Below are positions 37,358 through 45,676 of a stretch of DNA of 64,000 nucleotides, in pieces. The translations under genes were made by a program, and so were the position numbers. The DNA is taken from positions 432,495 to 496,494 of the forward strand of contig NZ_FMCQ01000003.1 of assembly GCF_900091605.1 (NCBI RefSeq), written 5' to 3'. The notes under the pieces are model-generated. The model did not search any database and was not told the DNA's origin. It was given only the letters and a program-made list of their open reading frames with translations. Position 1 is the stretch's first letter. Each line of letters begins with the position of its first letter. Source of the stretch: Micromonospora tulbaghiae. GTDB taxonomy: Bacteria; Actinomycetota; Actinomycetes; Mycobacteriales; Micromonosporaceae.

Positions 37358-38227
37358 TCACGGCAGCACGCACGGCTCCCGCCCGGCGTCCAACTGCCGG
37401 TCCTTGCGGATCGAGGCGAAGCCGTAGCCGACCGAGGTGACGCAGAAGTCCGCCGGGTCGCCGGTGTACTCGACGTGGAAGACCGGCTTCCCGGCGTCGA
37501 CGAACGGCAGCAGCTTCGCGCACTCGCGGCGGCGTACGCACTCCTGGTTGACCGCGAAGTCGAAGTCGGGGGCGAGCGCGGCCACCTGCGCCACGTCGTC
37601 GACCAGACCGGGGGAGAGGCCGATCTTGCGGGCCAGCCCGGCCAGCCGGCGGTTGAACAGCAACTGGTCGTCGAAGTCCAGTGGGAAGCCGGAGCGGTGC
37701 CGGTAGCCGTCCGCGTCGGCGAACGCCACCGCGCCGAAGCCCTTGCCCCGGCACAGGCGGAACCGGTCGGCCAGCACCGGCGCGAGCGCGTCCCAGTTCC
37801 GTACGTCCAGGAAGCGGCTTGCCGGCCGCCCCGCCGCCGCCGTGCCGCGTACGGCGGCGGGGAAGCGGGTGGCGTCCGGGTCGTCGGCGGCGTACGTGCC
37901 GACCCGCACGTGGCAGACCAGCCGGCGGCCCTGCTCGCGCAGCGCGGCGGTCTCGGCCGAGGTGGTCGTCACCGGGTCGAGGAGGAAGACGTCGGCGTCT
38001 ACCGTGACGTCCACCGGGGTGGTGAGCTGCCACTGCCACCGCCAGCTTTCGGCCTGGGCGGCCGGCCAGGGCGTGGGCGCGCCGGGCGGTGTGATCGGCC
38101 GGCGGCAGGCCGGCACCGGGGCGAGCAGCAGCGCGGTCAGCGCGAGCGCCGGGCCCCGGCGCGGGCCACGTCGGCGGACGTGGGCCGGCCGGGAGCGCGG
38201 CACGGCCCACACCGGCCGGATCCGCAT
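37358..38227 (-). CDS. GH114-family secreted glycosidase-like lipoprotein
   Basis: A 289-residue protein with a basic N-terminus, a hydrophobic segment and a lipobox-like PVPAC, so it is probably a lipoprotein. The catalytic region follows the endo-alpha-1,4-polygalactosaminidase (GH114) pattern: WQWQLTTPVDVTVDADVFL, RLVCHVRVGTY, FLDVRNWDAL, GAVAFADADGY and FAVNQECVRR. Such enzymes cut galactosamine-containing exopolysaccharides; the substrate here is not known. ATG 38227 has GGAG 6 nt upstream. Its neighbours are envelope proteins. Confidence 0.82.
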   Translation of the reverse strand: MRIRPVWAVPRSRPAHVRRRGPRRGPALALTALLLAPVPACRRPITPPGAPTPWPAAQAESWRWQWQLTTPVDVTVDADVFLLDPVTTTSAETAALREQGRRLVCHVRVGTYAADDPDATRFPAAVRGTAAAGRPASRFLDVRNWDALAPVLADRFRLCRGKGFGAVAFADADGYRHRSGFPLDFDDQLLFNRRLAGLARKIGLSPGLVDDVAQVAALAPDFDFAVNQECVRRRECAKLLPFVDAGKPVFHVEYTGDPADFCVTSVGYGFASIRKDRQLDAGREPCVLP

Positions 38228-38304
38228 CGACAGCTCCCCGGACGCGGGCGGCCCGACGCCGCCCCCGACCGGTCAACGAGCGCCGGGCCGGTCACGACGC
38301 GCGG

Positions 38305-39504
38305 TCAGCTCGGGGTGGCGAAGACCTGCGTCCAGTACGGCCCGTTGCTGCGCGCCACACCCACCCCGATCTGGGTGTACGAGCAGTTGAGGATGTTCTT
38401 CCGGTGGCCTTCGGAGTTCATCCAGCCCTCCATGACCGCCGCCGGCGTCTGGTAGTTCCAGGCCACGTTCTCGCCCACCATGCGGTAGCTGTAGCCGGCG
38501 GCCTTGACCCGGTCCCAGGGCTGGCTGCCGTCGCTGCCCGTGTGGTCCATCTTCTGGTGGTCGGCCTGGTCCTGGCTGTGCCGCTGGGCGGCCAGGTTCA
38601 GCTTGGCGTTGACGGTGAGCGCCTTGCAGCCGGCCTTCGCCCGCTCCTGATTGACGATCGTGACGACCTTCTGGAGTTCGGCGCTGAGCCCGGTCGTGGC
38701 GGTGGCCTTGGTGCTCGTGGAGCCGCCGCTCGATCCACCACTGCTCGACCCGCCGCTCGGGGCGCTGCTGCGCTCCTGCTGCCGCGACGGGGCGGTGCTG
38801 CGGTTCGGCTTCGGGGTGGCCTTCTTCGTCGGGCTCGGCGCGGCGGTGGTCGGTACGGCGGACGGGCTCGCCGACTCGGGGGCGAGCGCGTCGGCGGGCG
38901 CCTCCTCCGACCCCTCGGGCGCCTGCGGCGCGGCGGCCACCGGCGCGTCGGCGGAGGTGCGCTTGGTGCCCTGGTCGTCGCGGGGCAGCAGGACGGCGCC
39001 CACGCCGAGGCTCACCACAAGCGTCGCCGCGGCGGCGGCACCGCCGATCACGAACGGCCGGGACAGGCGCCGCTTCGGGCTCCGCCGGTCGTCGGCCGGG
39101 GTGTCGGTCGCCGGCCGCCAGGTCGCGGCGGGCTGCTCCCAGCCGCCGGCCGGCTGCTCATGCCCCTGCCAGGCAGCGGGCTGTTCCCGGCCCTGCCAGG
39201 TGGCCGGCTGTTCCTGCCCCTGCCAGGCGGTGGGCTGTTCCTGCCCCTGCCACGCCGCGGGCTGCTCGTGGCCCCGCCACGCGGGCTCCTGGCTCTGCCA
39301 CGCGGCGGTCGGCTGCTCCTCGCCGTTCCACCGGTCCCGGGCCGGCGGGTAGGAGTCGGCGGGCGGCTGCTGCGCTCCGTCCCCGAACAGGTACGACGAC
39401 CGCGGCTCGGGCCGGTCGCTGAGCCACGCCGGACCCTCGTCGGTCGGCGGCTCGGGACGCCGGCGGGCGCCCTCCGGTTCGATCGGGTCGTTCCAGCGGT
39501 ACAC
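38305..39504 (-). CDS. CAP (SCP/PR1)-domain envelope protein with nonapeptide repeats
   Basis: A 399-residue membrane-anchored protein. The cytoplasmic N-terminus contains five tandem copies of the nonapeptide AWQGxEQPx (residues 75-119). A transmembrane segment spans about residues 151-173, then a Ser/Pro/Thr/Gly linker, then a CAP domain from about residue 275 (IVNQERAKAGCKALTVN, MVGENVAWNY, GWMNSEGHRKNIL). CAP proteins are secreted and widespread; the role here is unknown. GTG 39504 follows GGAGGGG. A promoter (TTGCCG, 18 bp, TAGCGT) lies at 39571-39542 on this strand. Confidence 0.88.
   Translation of the reverse strand: MYRWNDPIEPEGARRRPEPPTDEGPAWLSDRPEPRSSYLFGDGAQQPPADSYPPARDRWNGEEQPTAAWQSQEPAWRGHEQPAAWQGQEQPTAWQGQEQPATWQGREQPAAWQGHEQPAGGWEQPAATWRPATDTPADDRRSPKRRLSRPFVIGGAAAAATLVVSLGVGAVLLPRDDQGTKRTSADAPVAAAPQAPEGSEEAPADALAPESASPSAVPTTAAPSPTKKATPKPNRSTAPSRQQERSSAPSGGSSSGGSSGGSTSTKATATTGLSAELQKVVTIVNQERAKAGCKALTVNAKLNLAAQRHSQDQADHQKMDHTGSDGSQPWDRVKAAGYSYRMVGENVAWNYQTPAAVMEGWMNSEGHRKNILNCSYTQIGVGVARSNGPYWTQVFATPS
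39148..39282 (-). repeat. Five 27-bp tandem repeats within the CAP-protein gene
   Basis: Five in-frame 27-nt units encode AWRGHEQPA, AWQGQEQPT, AWQGQEQPA, TWQGREQPA and AWQGHEQPA. Copies are nearly identical, so unit number could vary between strains by slippage without breaking the frame. Confidence 0.8.
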
Positions 39505-39875
39505 GCCTGTCCCCTCCACGGGTCGGTTGCGGGCCCGGGTGACGCTACGGGCGCGCTCCAAGCTGCGGCAACGTGGCTAAGAAAGAGTTAAGGCGAAGCC
39601 GGCGGCAAGGATGAGTCCTTCGCACATTTCCGGCGTACAGTAAAGGCGTCCGGACAGAGCGTGTCCGCGCCTTGTGGCAGCCCCCGGCGAGTGGACCGGC
39701 CGACGTGGAGATGATCTACGGCCTTGGTCAACTTGACGAAGGAGGGGGTTTCGGCTCAATATGTAGGTGTCGCCAGTCGCGCCCAGCCATGCCCCGATGC
39801 AGTGGGAATGGCAGCCGCGAACATCATGGGCGCGCGTTGGCCGGCCTTTCCGGCAGCGCACATCAAGGAGTCAGC
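39505..39875. other. 371-bp gap between the CAP gene and a small coiled-coil gene
   Basis: It holds the CAP-gene promoter on the minus strand, and for the plus strand a TACAGT -10-like element (39636-39641) and a small GGACA/TGTCC hairpin (39651-39665). A TTGACG (39733-39738) lies further down without a well-spaced -10. The small gene would thus have a leader of about 220 nt or a second promoter. No coding frame or known RNA was recognised. Confidence 0.4.
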
Positions 39876-40070
39876 ATGGCGAAGGCCCTCTACGGCCACG
39901 TAAGTGCAGCGCCCGACCGGCGTCTGCTCGACGAGGTCACCCGACTGCGTGCCAGGGTTCAGGCACTGGAGTTCGAGATCACGCGTCTGCGCGCCGACAA
40001 CGATCGGCTTGCGGCGGCAGCGGCGGAGGCAGATGACCTCCTCCGTCTGGCCGAGCCCGCGCTGACCTGA
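39876..40070 (+). CDS. Small coiled-coil protein
   Basis: A 64-residue protein beginning MAKALYGHVSAAPDRRLL and continuing as a leucine heptad coiled coil (LDEVTRLRARVQALEFEI, TRLRADNDRLAAA). AAGGAG 5 nt before ATG 39876 is a strong ribosome-binding site. Similar small MAKALYGH-type proteins occur in other actinobacteria, from memory, but I cannot assign a function. It is probably a dimerising partner protein. A terminator-like hairpin follows at 40111-40138. Confidence 0.75.
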   Translation: MAKALYGHVSAAPDRRLLDEVTRLRARVQALEFEITRLRADNDRLAAAAAEADDLLRLAEPALT

Positions 40071-40385
40071 TCTCCAGTTGTCGGAAAACTGAATCGCACC
40101 ACACCGAAAAGCGCGCCGACACTCAAGTGCCGGCGCGCAGCCATGTGCGTACCCCTTTTCGTCGCCGCCGTCGCAATTCTCGATCTTGCGGAACCGCCCG
40201 GAATTGCGCCCGGTAATTGTGATCATGCATTTCCGTTCCGTCCGTGACCTCCGGGCGGAAAGCGGACAGCCGGTCCGGCGGGTGGGTCGCGTGGCGGCGC
40301 CGCCCCGGTCCCGGGTTAGTCTGCGGGTTCACCAGGTCCGCGCAGCCGGCGACGGTACGGCGGCCACCGGACGAGGATCGAGAAG
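40071..40385 (+). other. 315-bp gap before smc: terminator, AT-richer island and smc promoter
   Basis: A hairpin at 40111-40138 (8-bp GCGCGCCG stem plus 4 bp, one mismatch) likely ends the small gene. From about 40150 to 40240 the sequence is notably less GC-rich and contains an 8-bp inverted repeat CGCAATTC (40172-40179) / GAATTGCG (40201-40208) with an inner GCGG-AA-CCGC hairpin. TAGTCT at 40317-40322 is a plausible -10 for smc. No gene was recognised. Confidence 0.5.
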
Positions 40386-43300
40386 GTGCATCTCAAGAGC
40401 CTGACGGTGAAGGGCTTCAAATCCTTCGCCTCCGCCACGACGTTGAAGCTGGAGCCCGGGATCACCTGCGTGGTGGGCCCGAACGGCTCCGGCAAGTCCA
40501 ACGTCGTCGACGCCATCGCCTGGGTGCTCGGCGAGCAGGGCGCCAAGGCGCTGCGTGGCGGCAAGATGGAGGACGTCATCTTCGCCGGCACCGCCGGGCG
40601 GGCGCCGCTGGGCCGGGCCGAGGTCACCCTCACCATCGACAACACCGACGGCGCGCTGCCGATCGAGTACACCGAGGTCTCCATCACCCGCCGGATGTTC
40701 CGCTCCGGCGAGAGCGAGTACGAGATCAACGGCGACTCCTGCCGTCTGCTGGACATCCAGGAGCTGCTGTCCGACTCGGGCATCGGCCGGGAGATGCACA
40801 TCATCGTCGGCCAGGGCCGCCTCGACGGCATGCTGCACGCCAAGCCGGAGGACCGGCGGGCGTTCATCGAGGAGGCGGCGGGCGTCCTCAAGCACCGCAA
40901 GCGCAAGGAGAAGGCGCTGCGGAAGCTCGACGCGATGCAGACCAACCTCAACCGCCTGACCGACCTCACCGCCGAGCTGCGCCGCCAGCTCAAGCCGCTG
41001 GGCCGGCAGGCCGAGGTGGCCCGCCGCGCCGCCGGGATCCAGGCCAACCTGCGTGACGCCCGGCTGCGGCTGCTCGCCGACGACCTGCACACGCTGCGGA
41101 CCACACTGGACAAGGAGATCGCCGACGAGACCGCGCTGCGCGAGCGGCGCGAGCTGATCGAGGCCGAGCACGGCGAGGTGCAGGGCCGCCTCGGCGAGCT
41201 GGAGGCGGCGCTGGCCGAGGACGCACCGCTGCTCGCGGCGGCGCAGGACACCTGGTACCGCCTCTCCGCGCTCCAGGAGCGGTTCCGCTCGATCGAGCAA
41301 CTGGCCCGGGAGCGGCTGCGTCACCTCAGCGCCCCCGGCGACGACGAGCGCCCCGGCCGCGACCCGGAACAGCTGGAGGCGGAGTCGCGGCGCGTCCGCG
41401 AGCAGGAGGAGGAGCTGCGCGCCGCGCTCACCGAGGACCAGATCCGGCTGGCCGAGGCGGTCGAGCACCGCCAGGAGCTGGAACGGCAGCTCGCCGCCGC
41501 CGAGCGGGAGCTGGTCGCCGCCGCCAAGGCCATCGCCGACCGGCGGGAGGGGCTGGCCCGCCTGACCGGCCAGGTCAACTCCGCCCGGGCACGGACCACG
41601 AGCGCCGGCGAGGAGATCGAACGGCTCGCCGCCGCGCACACCGACGCGATGGGCCGGGCCGAGAAGGCGCAGGCCGACCTGGACGCGGTCGCCGAACAGT
41701 CGACCGAGGCCGACCGGGACAACGCCGACCTGGACGCCCGGCACGACGAGGCGGTGGCCGTGCACGAGCGGGCCCAGGCTGCGGTGCGCAGCCTCGCCGA
41801 CGGTGAGCGCGCCGCCGAGAAGGACGCCGCCACCTGGAAGGCCCGCGAGGAGGCGCTCGCCATGGGCCTGCGCCGCAAGGACGGCGCCGGGGAACTGCTC
41901 GCCCGCGCCGACCAGGTGCCAGGGCTGCTCGGCAGCCTCGCCGGGCTGCTCACCGTCGCACCCGGTGACGAGGCGGCGCTCGCCGCCGCGCTGGGCGGCC
42001 TGGCCGACGCGGTGGCGGTCAGCGGCGTGGACGAAGCGGTCGAGGCGATGCGGCTGCTCAAGATTTCCGACGCCGGCCGGGCCGGACTGCTCGTCGGCAG
42101 CCCCGCCGGACCGGGCATGGACGGCTCCGCCGACGCGCTGCGCCCGAAGCTGCCCGAGGGCGCCCGCTGGGCCCCCGACCTGGTGGAGTGCTCGGCCTCG
42201 ATCCGCCCGGCCGTGCACCGGGCGCTGCGCGACGTGGCGCTCGTCGACGACCTGGCCGCCGCGTCCGCGCTCGTCGCGGCGAACCCGGAGCTGCGCGCGG
42301 TCACCCCCGACGGTGACGTTGTCGGTGCGTACGTGGCGGCGGGCGGGTCGGCCAAGGCGCCGAGCTTCATCGAGGTGCAGGCCGCCGTCGAGGAGGCGCG
42401 GGCCAACCGGGCCACCGCCGAGCGCACCGCCACCGAGCTGCGGGAACAGCTGGCCGAGGCGCGCGCCGAGGTGGCCGCCGCCAAGGAGGCGGTGCAGCAC
42501 GCCGCCGCCGCCAAGCGGGAGGCGGAGAGCCACCGCAACGCCGCCGCGCGCCGCCTCGCCGAACTGGGCGCCGCGGCCCGCTCGGCGAAGGCGGAGACCG
42601 ACCGGCTCGGCGAGTCCCGTTCCCGCGCCGAGGCGGCCCGGGAACGGGACCTGGCGGCGCTCGCCGAACTGGAGGAACGGCTCCGGCTGGCCGAGGCCAC
42701 CCCGATCGACGCCGAGCCGTCCACCGAGGAGCGGGACCAGCTCGCCGCCATGGTGCCGCAGGCACGGCAGAACGAGATGGAGGTCCGGCTCGCTGTGCGT
42801 ACCGCCGAGGAGCGGGTGGCCTCGATCGCCGGGCGGGCCGACTCGCTGGCCCGGCAGGCCACCGCCGAACGCGCGGCGCGGGAGCGCGCCGCGGCCCGGC
42901 GCGCGGCCCGTACCCGGGGCGCCCAGATCGCCCGGGCCGTGGTCGGCGGCGCCCGCGAGGCGCTCACCCGGCTCACCGTCTCCATCGCCCGGGCCGAGGA
43001 GCACCGCGACGCCGTCGCCCGCGAGCGCGCCGCGCGCGAGGCCGAGCTGTCCGAGGTACGCGGCGCGGCCAAGCGCCTCGCCGCCGAGCTGGAACGGCTC
43101 ACCAGCCAGGTGCACCGCGACGAGGTGGCCCGCGCCGAACAGCGGATGCGCATCGAGCAGCTGGAGGCCAAGGCCGCCGAGGACTTCGGGCTGGACGTGG
43201 CCACGCTCGTCGCCGAGTACGGCCCGGACCGGCTGGTGCCGCCCACCGACGCGGACGTGGCGCTCGCCGAGAAGGACGGCCGGCCGGTGCCGGAGCCGGT

Positions 43301-43985
43301 CCGCTACGAGCGGCCGGTGCAGGAGAAGCGGGCCGCCAAGGCGGAGCGGGAGCTGGCCCTGCTGGGCAAGGTGAACCCGCTCGCGCTGGAGGAGTTCGCG
43401 GCGCTGGAGGAGCGTTTCAAGTTTCTCTCCGAGCAGCTGGAGGACCTCAAGGCCACCCGCCGGGACCTGCTCACAGTGGTCAAGGACGTGGACGACCGCA
43501 TCCTTGAGGTCTTCGCCAGCGCGTTCGCCGACACCGCCCGGGAGTTCGAGCAGGTCTTCACGGTGCTGTTCCCCGGCGGCGAGGGCCGGCTGATCCTCAC
43601 CGACCCCGAGGACATGCTCACCACCGGTGTCGAGGTCGAGGCCCGCCCGCCGGGCAAGAAGATCAAGCGGCTCTCGCTGCTCTCCGGCGGGGAGCGGTCG
43701 CTGACCGCGGTGGCCATGCTCGTGGCGATCTTCCGCGCCCGGCCCAGCCCGTTCTACATCATGGACGAGGTGGAGGCGGCGCTCGACGACGTGAACCTGG
43801 GCCGCCTGATCACGCTGCTGGCACAGTTGCGGGAGAAGAGCCAGCTGATCGTGATCACACACCAGAAGCGGACCATGGAGATCGCCGACGCGCTCTACGG
43901 GGTGACCATGCGCGCCGGTGTGACCCAGGTGATCAGCCAGCGGCTCAACCGGGCCGACGACGAGGAACAGGTGACAGACGAGTGA
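40386..43985 (+). CDS. smc: Chromosome segregation protein SMC
   Basis: A 1199-residue condensin ATPase that compacts and separates chromosomes, acting with ScpA/ScpB (genes not in the window). The N-terminal head has Walker A GPNGSGKSN (Lys37). Two long coiled coils flank a hinge at about residues 510-670 (PGLLGSLAGLLTVAPGDEAA). The C-terminal head has the signature LSGGERSLTAVAM and Walker B PFYIMDEVEAALDD. GTG 40386 is preceded by a weak GAGAAG. Its stop overlaps the next start (GTGA). Confidence 0.97.
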   Translation: MHLKSLTVKGFKSFASATTLKLEPGITCVVGPNGSGKSNVVDAIAWVLGEQGAKALRGGKMEDVIFAGTAGRAPLGRAEVTLTIDNTDGALPIEYTEVSITRRMFRSGESEYEINGDSCRLLDIQELLSDSGIGREMHIIVGQGRLDGMLHAKPEDRRAFIEEAAGVLKHRKRKEKALRKLDAMQTNLNRLTDLTAELRRQLKPLGRQAEVARRAAGIQANLRDARLRLLADDLHTLRTTLDKEIADETALRERRELIEAEHGEVQGRLGELEAALAEDAPLLAAAQDTWYRLSALQERFRSIEQLARERLRHLSAPGDDERPGRDPEQLEAESRRVREQEEELRAALTEDQIRLAEAVEHRQELERQLAAAERELVAAAKAIADRREGLARLTGQVNSARARTTSAGEEIERLAAAHTDAMGRAEKAQADLDAVAEQSTEADRDNADLDARHDEAVAVHERAQAAVRSLADGERAAEKDAATWKAREEALAMGLRRKDGAGELLARADQVPGLLGSLAGLLTVAPGDEAALAAALGGLADAVAVSGVDEAVEAMRLLKISDAGRAGLLVGSPAGPGMDGSADALRPKLPEGARWAPDLVECSASIRPAVHRALRDVALVDDLAAASALVAANPELRAVTPDGDVVGAYVAAGGSAKAPSFIEVQAAVEEARANRATAERTATELREQLAEARAEVAAAKEAVQHAAAAKREAESHRNAAARRLAELGAAARSAKAETDRLGESRSRAEAARERDLAALAELEERLRLAEATPIDAEPSTEERDQLAAMVPQARQNEMEVRLAVRTAEERVASIAGRADSLARQATAERAARERAAARRAARTRGAQIARAVVGGAREALTRLTVSIARAEEHRDAVARERAAREAELSEVRGAAKRLAAELERLTSQVHRDEVARAEQRMRIEQLEAKAAEDFGLDVATLVAEYGPDRLVPPTDADVALAEKDGRPVPEPVRYERPVQEKRAAKAERELALLGKVNPLALEEFAALEERFKFLSEQLEDLKATRRDLLTVVKDVDDRILEVFASAFADTAREFEQVFTVLFPGGEGRLILTDPEDMLTTGVEVEARPPGKKIKRLSLLSGGERSLTAVAMLVAIFRARPSPFYIMDEVEAALDDVNLGRLITLLAQLREKSQLIVITHQKRTMEIADALYGVTMRAGVTQVISQRLNRADDEEQVTDE

Positions 43986-44599
43986 GTCGGGAACGCGCCA
44001 CGGCGCTCCTGGTGGACTTCGACGGCGTGCTGCGCCGCTGGGACCCGGCGGTGGCCGTCGGCGTCGAGCGGGAGTACGGGCTGACCGAGGGCGTCCTCGG
44101 TGAGATCGCGATGTCCTGGGGACTGCTCCAGCCGGTGCTGACCGGGCAGGTCAGCCACGCCCAGTGGATGACGAGCGTGGCCGACGCGCTGACCCCCGCA
44201 GTCGGCGTGGACCGGGCCCGTGCGGCGGTCCAGGAGTGGCAGAGCTACCGCGGCGAGGTCGATCCGGACGTGCTGGCGTTCGTCCGTGAGGTGCGGGCGG
44301 CGGGCATCCGGGTGGGGCTGGGCACCAACGCCACCGACCTGCTCGACGCCGACCTGGCCGCGCTGGGCCTGACCGAGGAGCTGGACGTGATCGTCAACTC
44401 CTCGGTCATCGGGGTGCACAAGCCGGCGAAGGAGTACTTCCAGGCCGCCTGCGAGGCACTGGAGACGCCGCCGGGGCGGGTGCTGTTCGTCGACGACGAG
44501 GACCGCGCGGTGGCCGGCGCCCGGGTGGCGGGCCTGTCCGCGCACCGCTGGAGCGGCCCGGCCGACCTGCGGTACCTGCGGGCGGCGCTGGCGTACTGA
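43982..44599 (+). CDS. HAD-superfamily hydrolase
   Basis: A 205-residue HAD phosphatase. The nucleophile loop is LLVDFDGVLRRWD, motif II is GLGTNATDLL, and motifs III/IV are VGVHKPAKEYFQ-like (GVHKPAKEYF) and VLFVDDEDRAV. The substrate is unknown. GTG 43982 overlaps the smc stop by 4 nt, so it is translationally coupled to smc, although a chromosomal function is not implied. Convergent with the DinB gene. Confidence 0.9.
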   Translation: MSRERATALLVDFDGVLRRWDPAVAVGVEREYGLTEGVLGEIAMSWGLLQPVLTGQVSHAQWMTSVADALTPAVGVDRARAAVQEWQSYRGEVDPDVLAFVREVRAAGIRVGLGTNATDLLDADLAALGLTEELDVIVNSSVIGVHKPAKEYFQAACEALETPPGRVLFVDDEDRAVAGARVAGLSAHRWSGPADLRYLRAALAY

Positions 44600-44605
44600 G
44601 CCGGG

Positions 44606-45133
44606 TCAGCTCCCGGTCACGCCGTCGACACGTTCCCGGATCAGGTCGGCGTGGCCGTTGTGCCGGGCGTACTCCTCGATCATGTGCACGTACACCCAGC
44701 GCAGGCTGATCTCGTTGACGGTGTCGCCCCGGCGTAGGCGGAAGGTGTGGTCCAGCGGCAGGTCGGCCACGGCCCGGTCGGCCGCCTCGATCTCGGCCCG
44801 CAGCGTGGCGAACGCCTCGGCCGGGTCGACGTCGGCGATGTCGTTGAGGTCGGCGTCCGGGTCGGTGCTGTAGTCGTAGAGGTCCGGCAGGTCCAGGGCG
44901 GCGGCGCGGTGGCGGAACCACCACCGCTCGACGTCGGCCATGTGCCGGACCAGGCCGAGCAGGGTCAGCCCGGAGGGCTCCACGCTCGGTGTGCGCAGTT
45001 GCTCGGCGGTCAGCCCGGCGCACTTGTGTTGCAGGGTGTCACGGTGGAGGTCGAGCCAGCCTTGCAGCATGGAGCGCTCGTCGGCGACGTAGGGCTCGTG
45101 GCGGCGGTCGATCTCAGGTACGGTCCAGGTCAT
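44606..45133 (-). CDS. DinB-superfamily protein (DUF664-type)
   Basis: A 175-residue four-helix DinB-fold protein. The metal-ligand histidines are suggested by LLGLVRHMADVERWW and WVYVHMIEEYARHNGHAD, which is typical of actinobacterial DUF664 proteins. DinB relatives include thiol-dependent transferases such as those using mycothiol; the substrate here is unknown. ATG 45133 lies 7 nt after TAGCAT (45146-45141) with no ribosome-binding site, so the mRNA is probably leaderless. Confidence 0.88.
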   Translation of the reverse strand: MTWTVPEIDRRHEPYVADERSMLQGWLDLHRDTLQHKCAGLTAEQLRTPSVEPSGLTLLGLVRHMADVERWWFRHRAAALDLPDLYDYSTDPDADLNDIADVDPAEAFATLRAEIEAADRAVADLPLDHTFRLRRGDTVNEISLRWVYVHMIEEYARHNGHADLIRERVDGVTGS

Positions 45134-45185
45134 CCGAGGGATGCTAGGTGAGCGCCGGGCACGCCGCGATGCGTTAATCGCCGGC

Positions 45186-45674
45186 CTACGGCACCACGAC
45201 GACCGGCCAGCGGCCGGTGCGGACCAGCCGGGTGGCGACCGAGCCGACCAGCTTGTGCCCGGCCTGCTCGGAGGACCCGACCACCACCATGTCGGCCCGG
45301 TGCTCGTCGGCGGCCCGGCACAGCTCGGTGTAGGCGTCGCCGCGCCGGCACAGGAACGTCACCGGCAGGTCCAGTTCCTCGGCCCCACGCCGGCACTCGG
45401 CGCGCAGCTCGTCGGCCAGCTCGTCGTGGGTCTGCTGGACCGCGCCGGCCACCACGCCGGAGAGCATCGCGCTGTACGAGGTCGGCGAGCTGACGAACAC
45501 CGCCACCAGCGTGGCGCCCTGCCGCCGGGCCAGCCCGGCGGCGTACGCGGCGGCGCGCATCGAGGTGCGGCTGCCGTCCACGCCGACCAGTACCACCCGT
45601 GGCCCGTCCGTACCCCGTTCGTAGGGCAGCGGACGGGTCCGCGGGCCGTACCGCTCACGTTCCGCGGCGTCCAT
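45186..45674 (-). CDS. Universal stress protein (UspA family)
   Basis: A 162-residue single-domain USP. VVLVGVDGSRTSMRAAAYAA begins the fold. The ATP-binding G-2x-G-9x-G(S/T) region appears as VVVGSSEQAGHKLVGSVATRL, so it may bind ATP. It starts 2 nt after the stop of the upstream MFS gene and shares its operon, suggesting co-induction with the efflux pump. Confidence 0.9.
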   Translation of the reverse strand: MDAAERERYGPRTRPLPYERGTDGPRVVLVGVDGSRTSMRAAAYAAGLARRQGATLVAVFVSSPTSYSAMLSGVVAGAVQQTHDELADELRAECRRGAEELDLPVTFLCRRGDAYTELCRAADEHRADMVVVGSSEQAGHKLVGSVATRLVRTGRWPVVVVP

Positions 45675-45676
45675 CG

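Noticed and set aside
40329..43862. An open frame of more than 1100 codons antisense to smc
   Set aside because: It covers a clear smc gene, has biased composition and no recognised domain, so it is a coding shadow.
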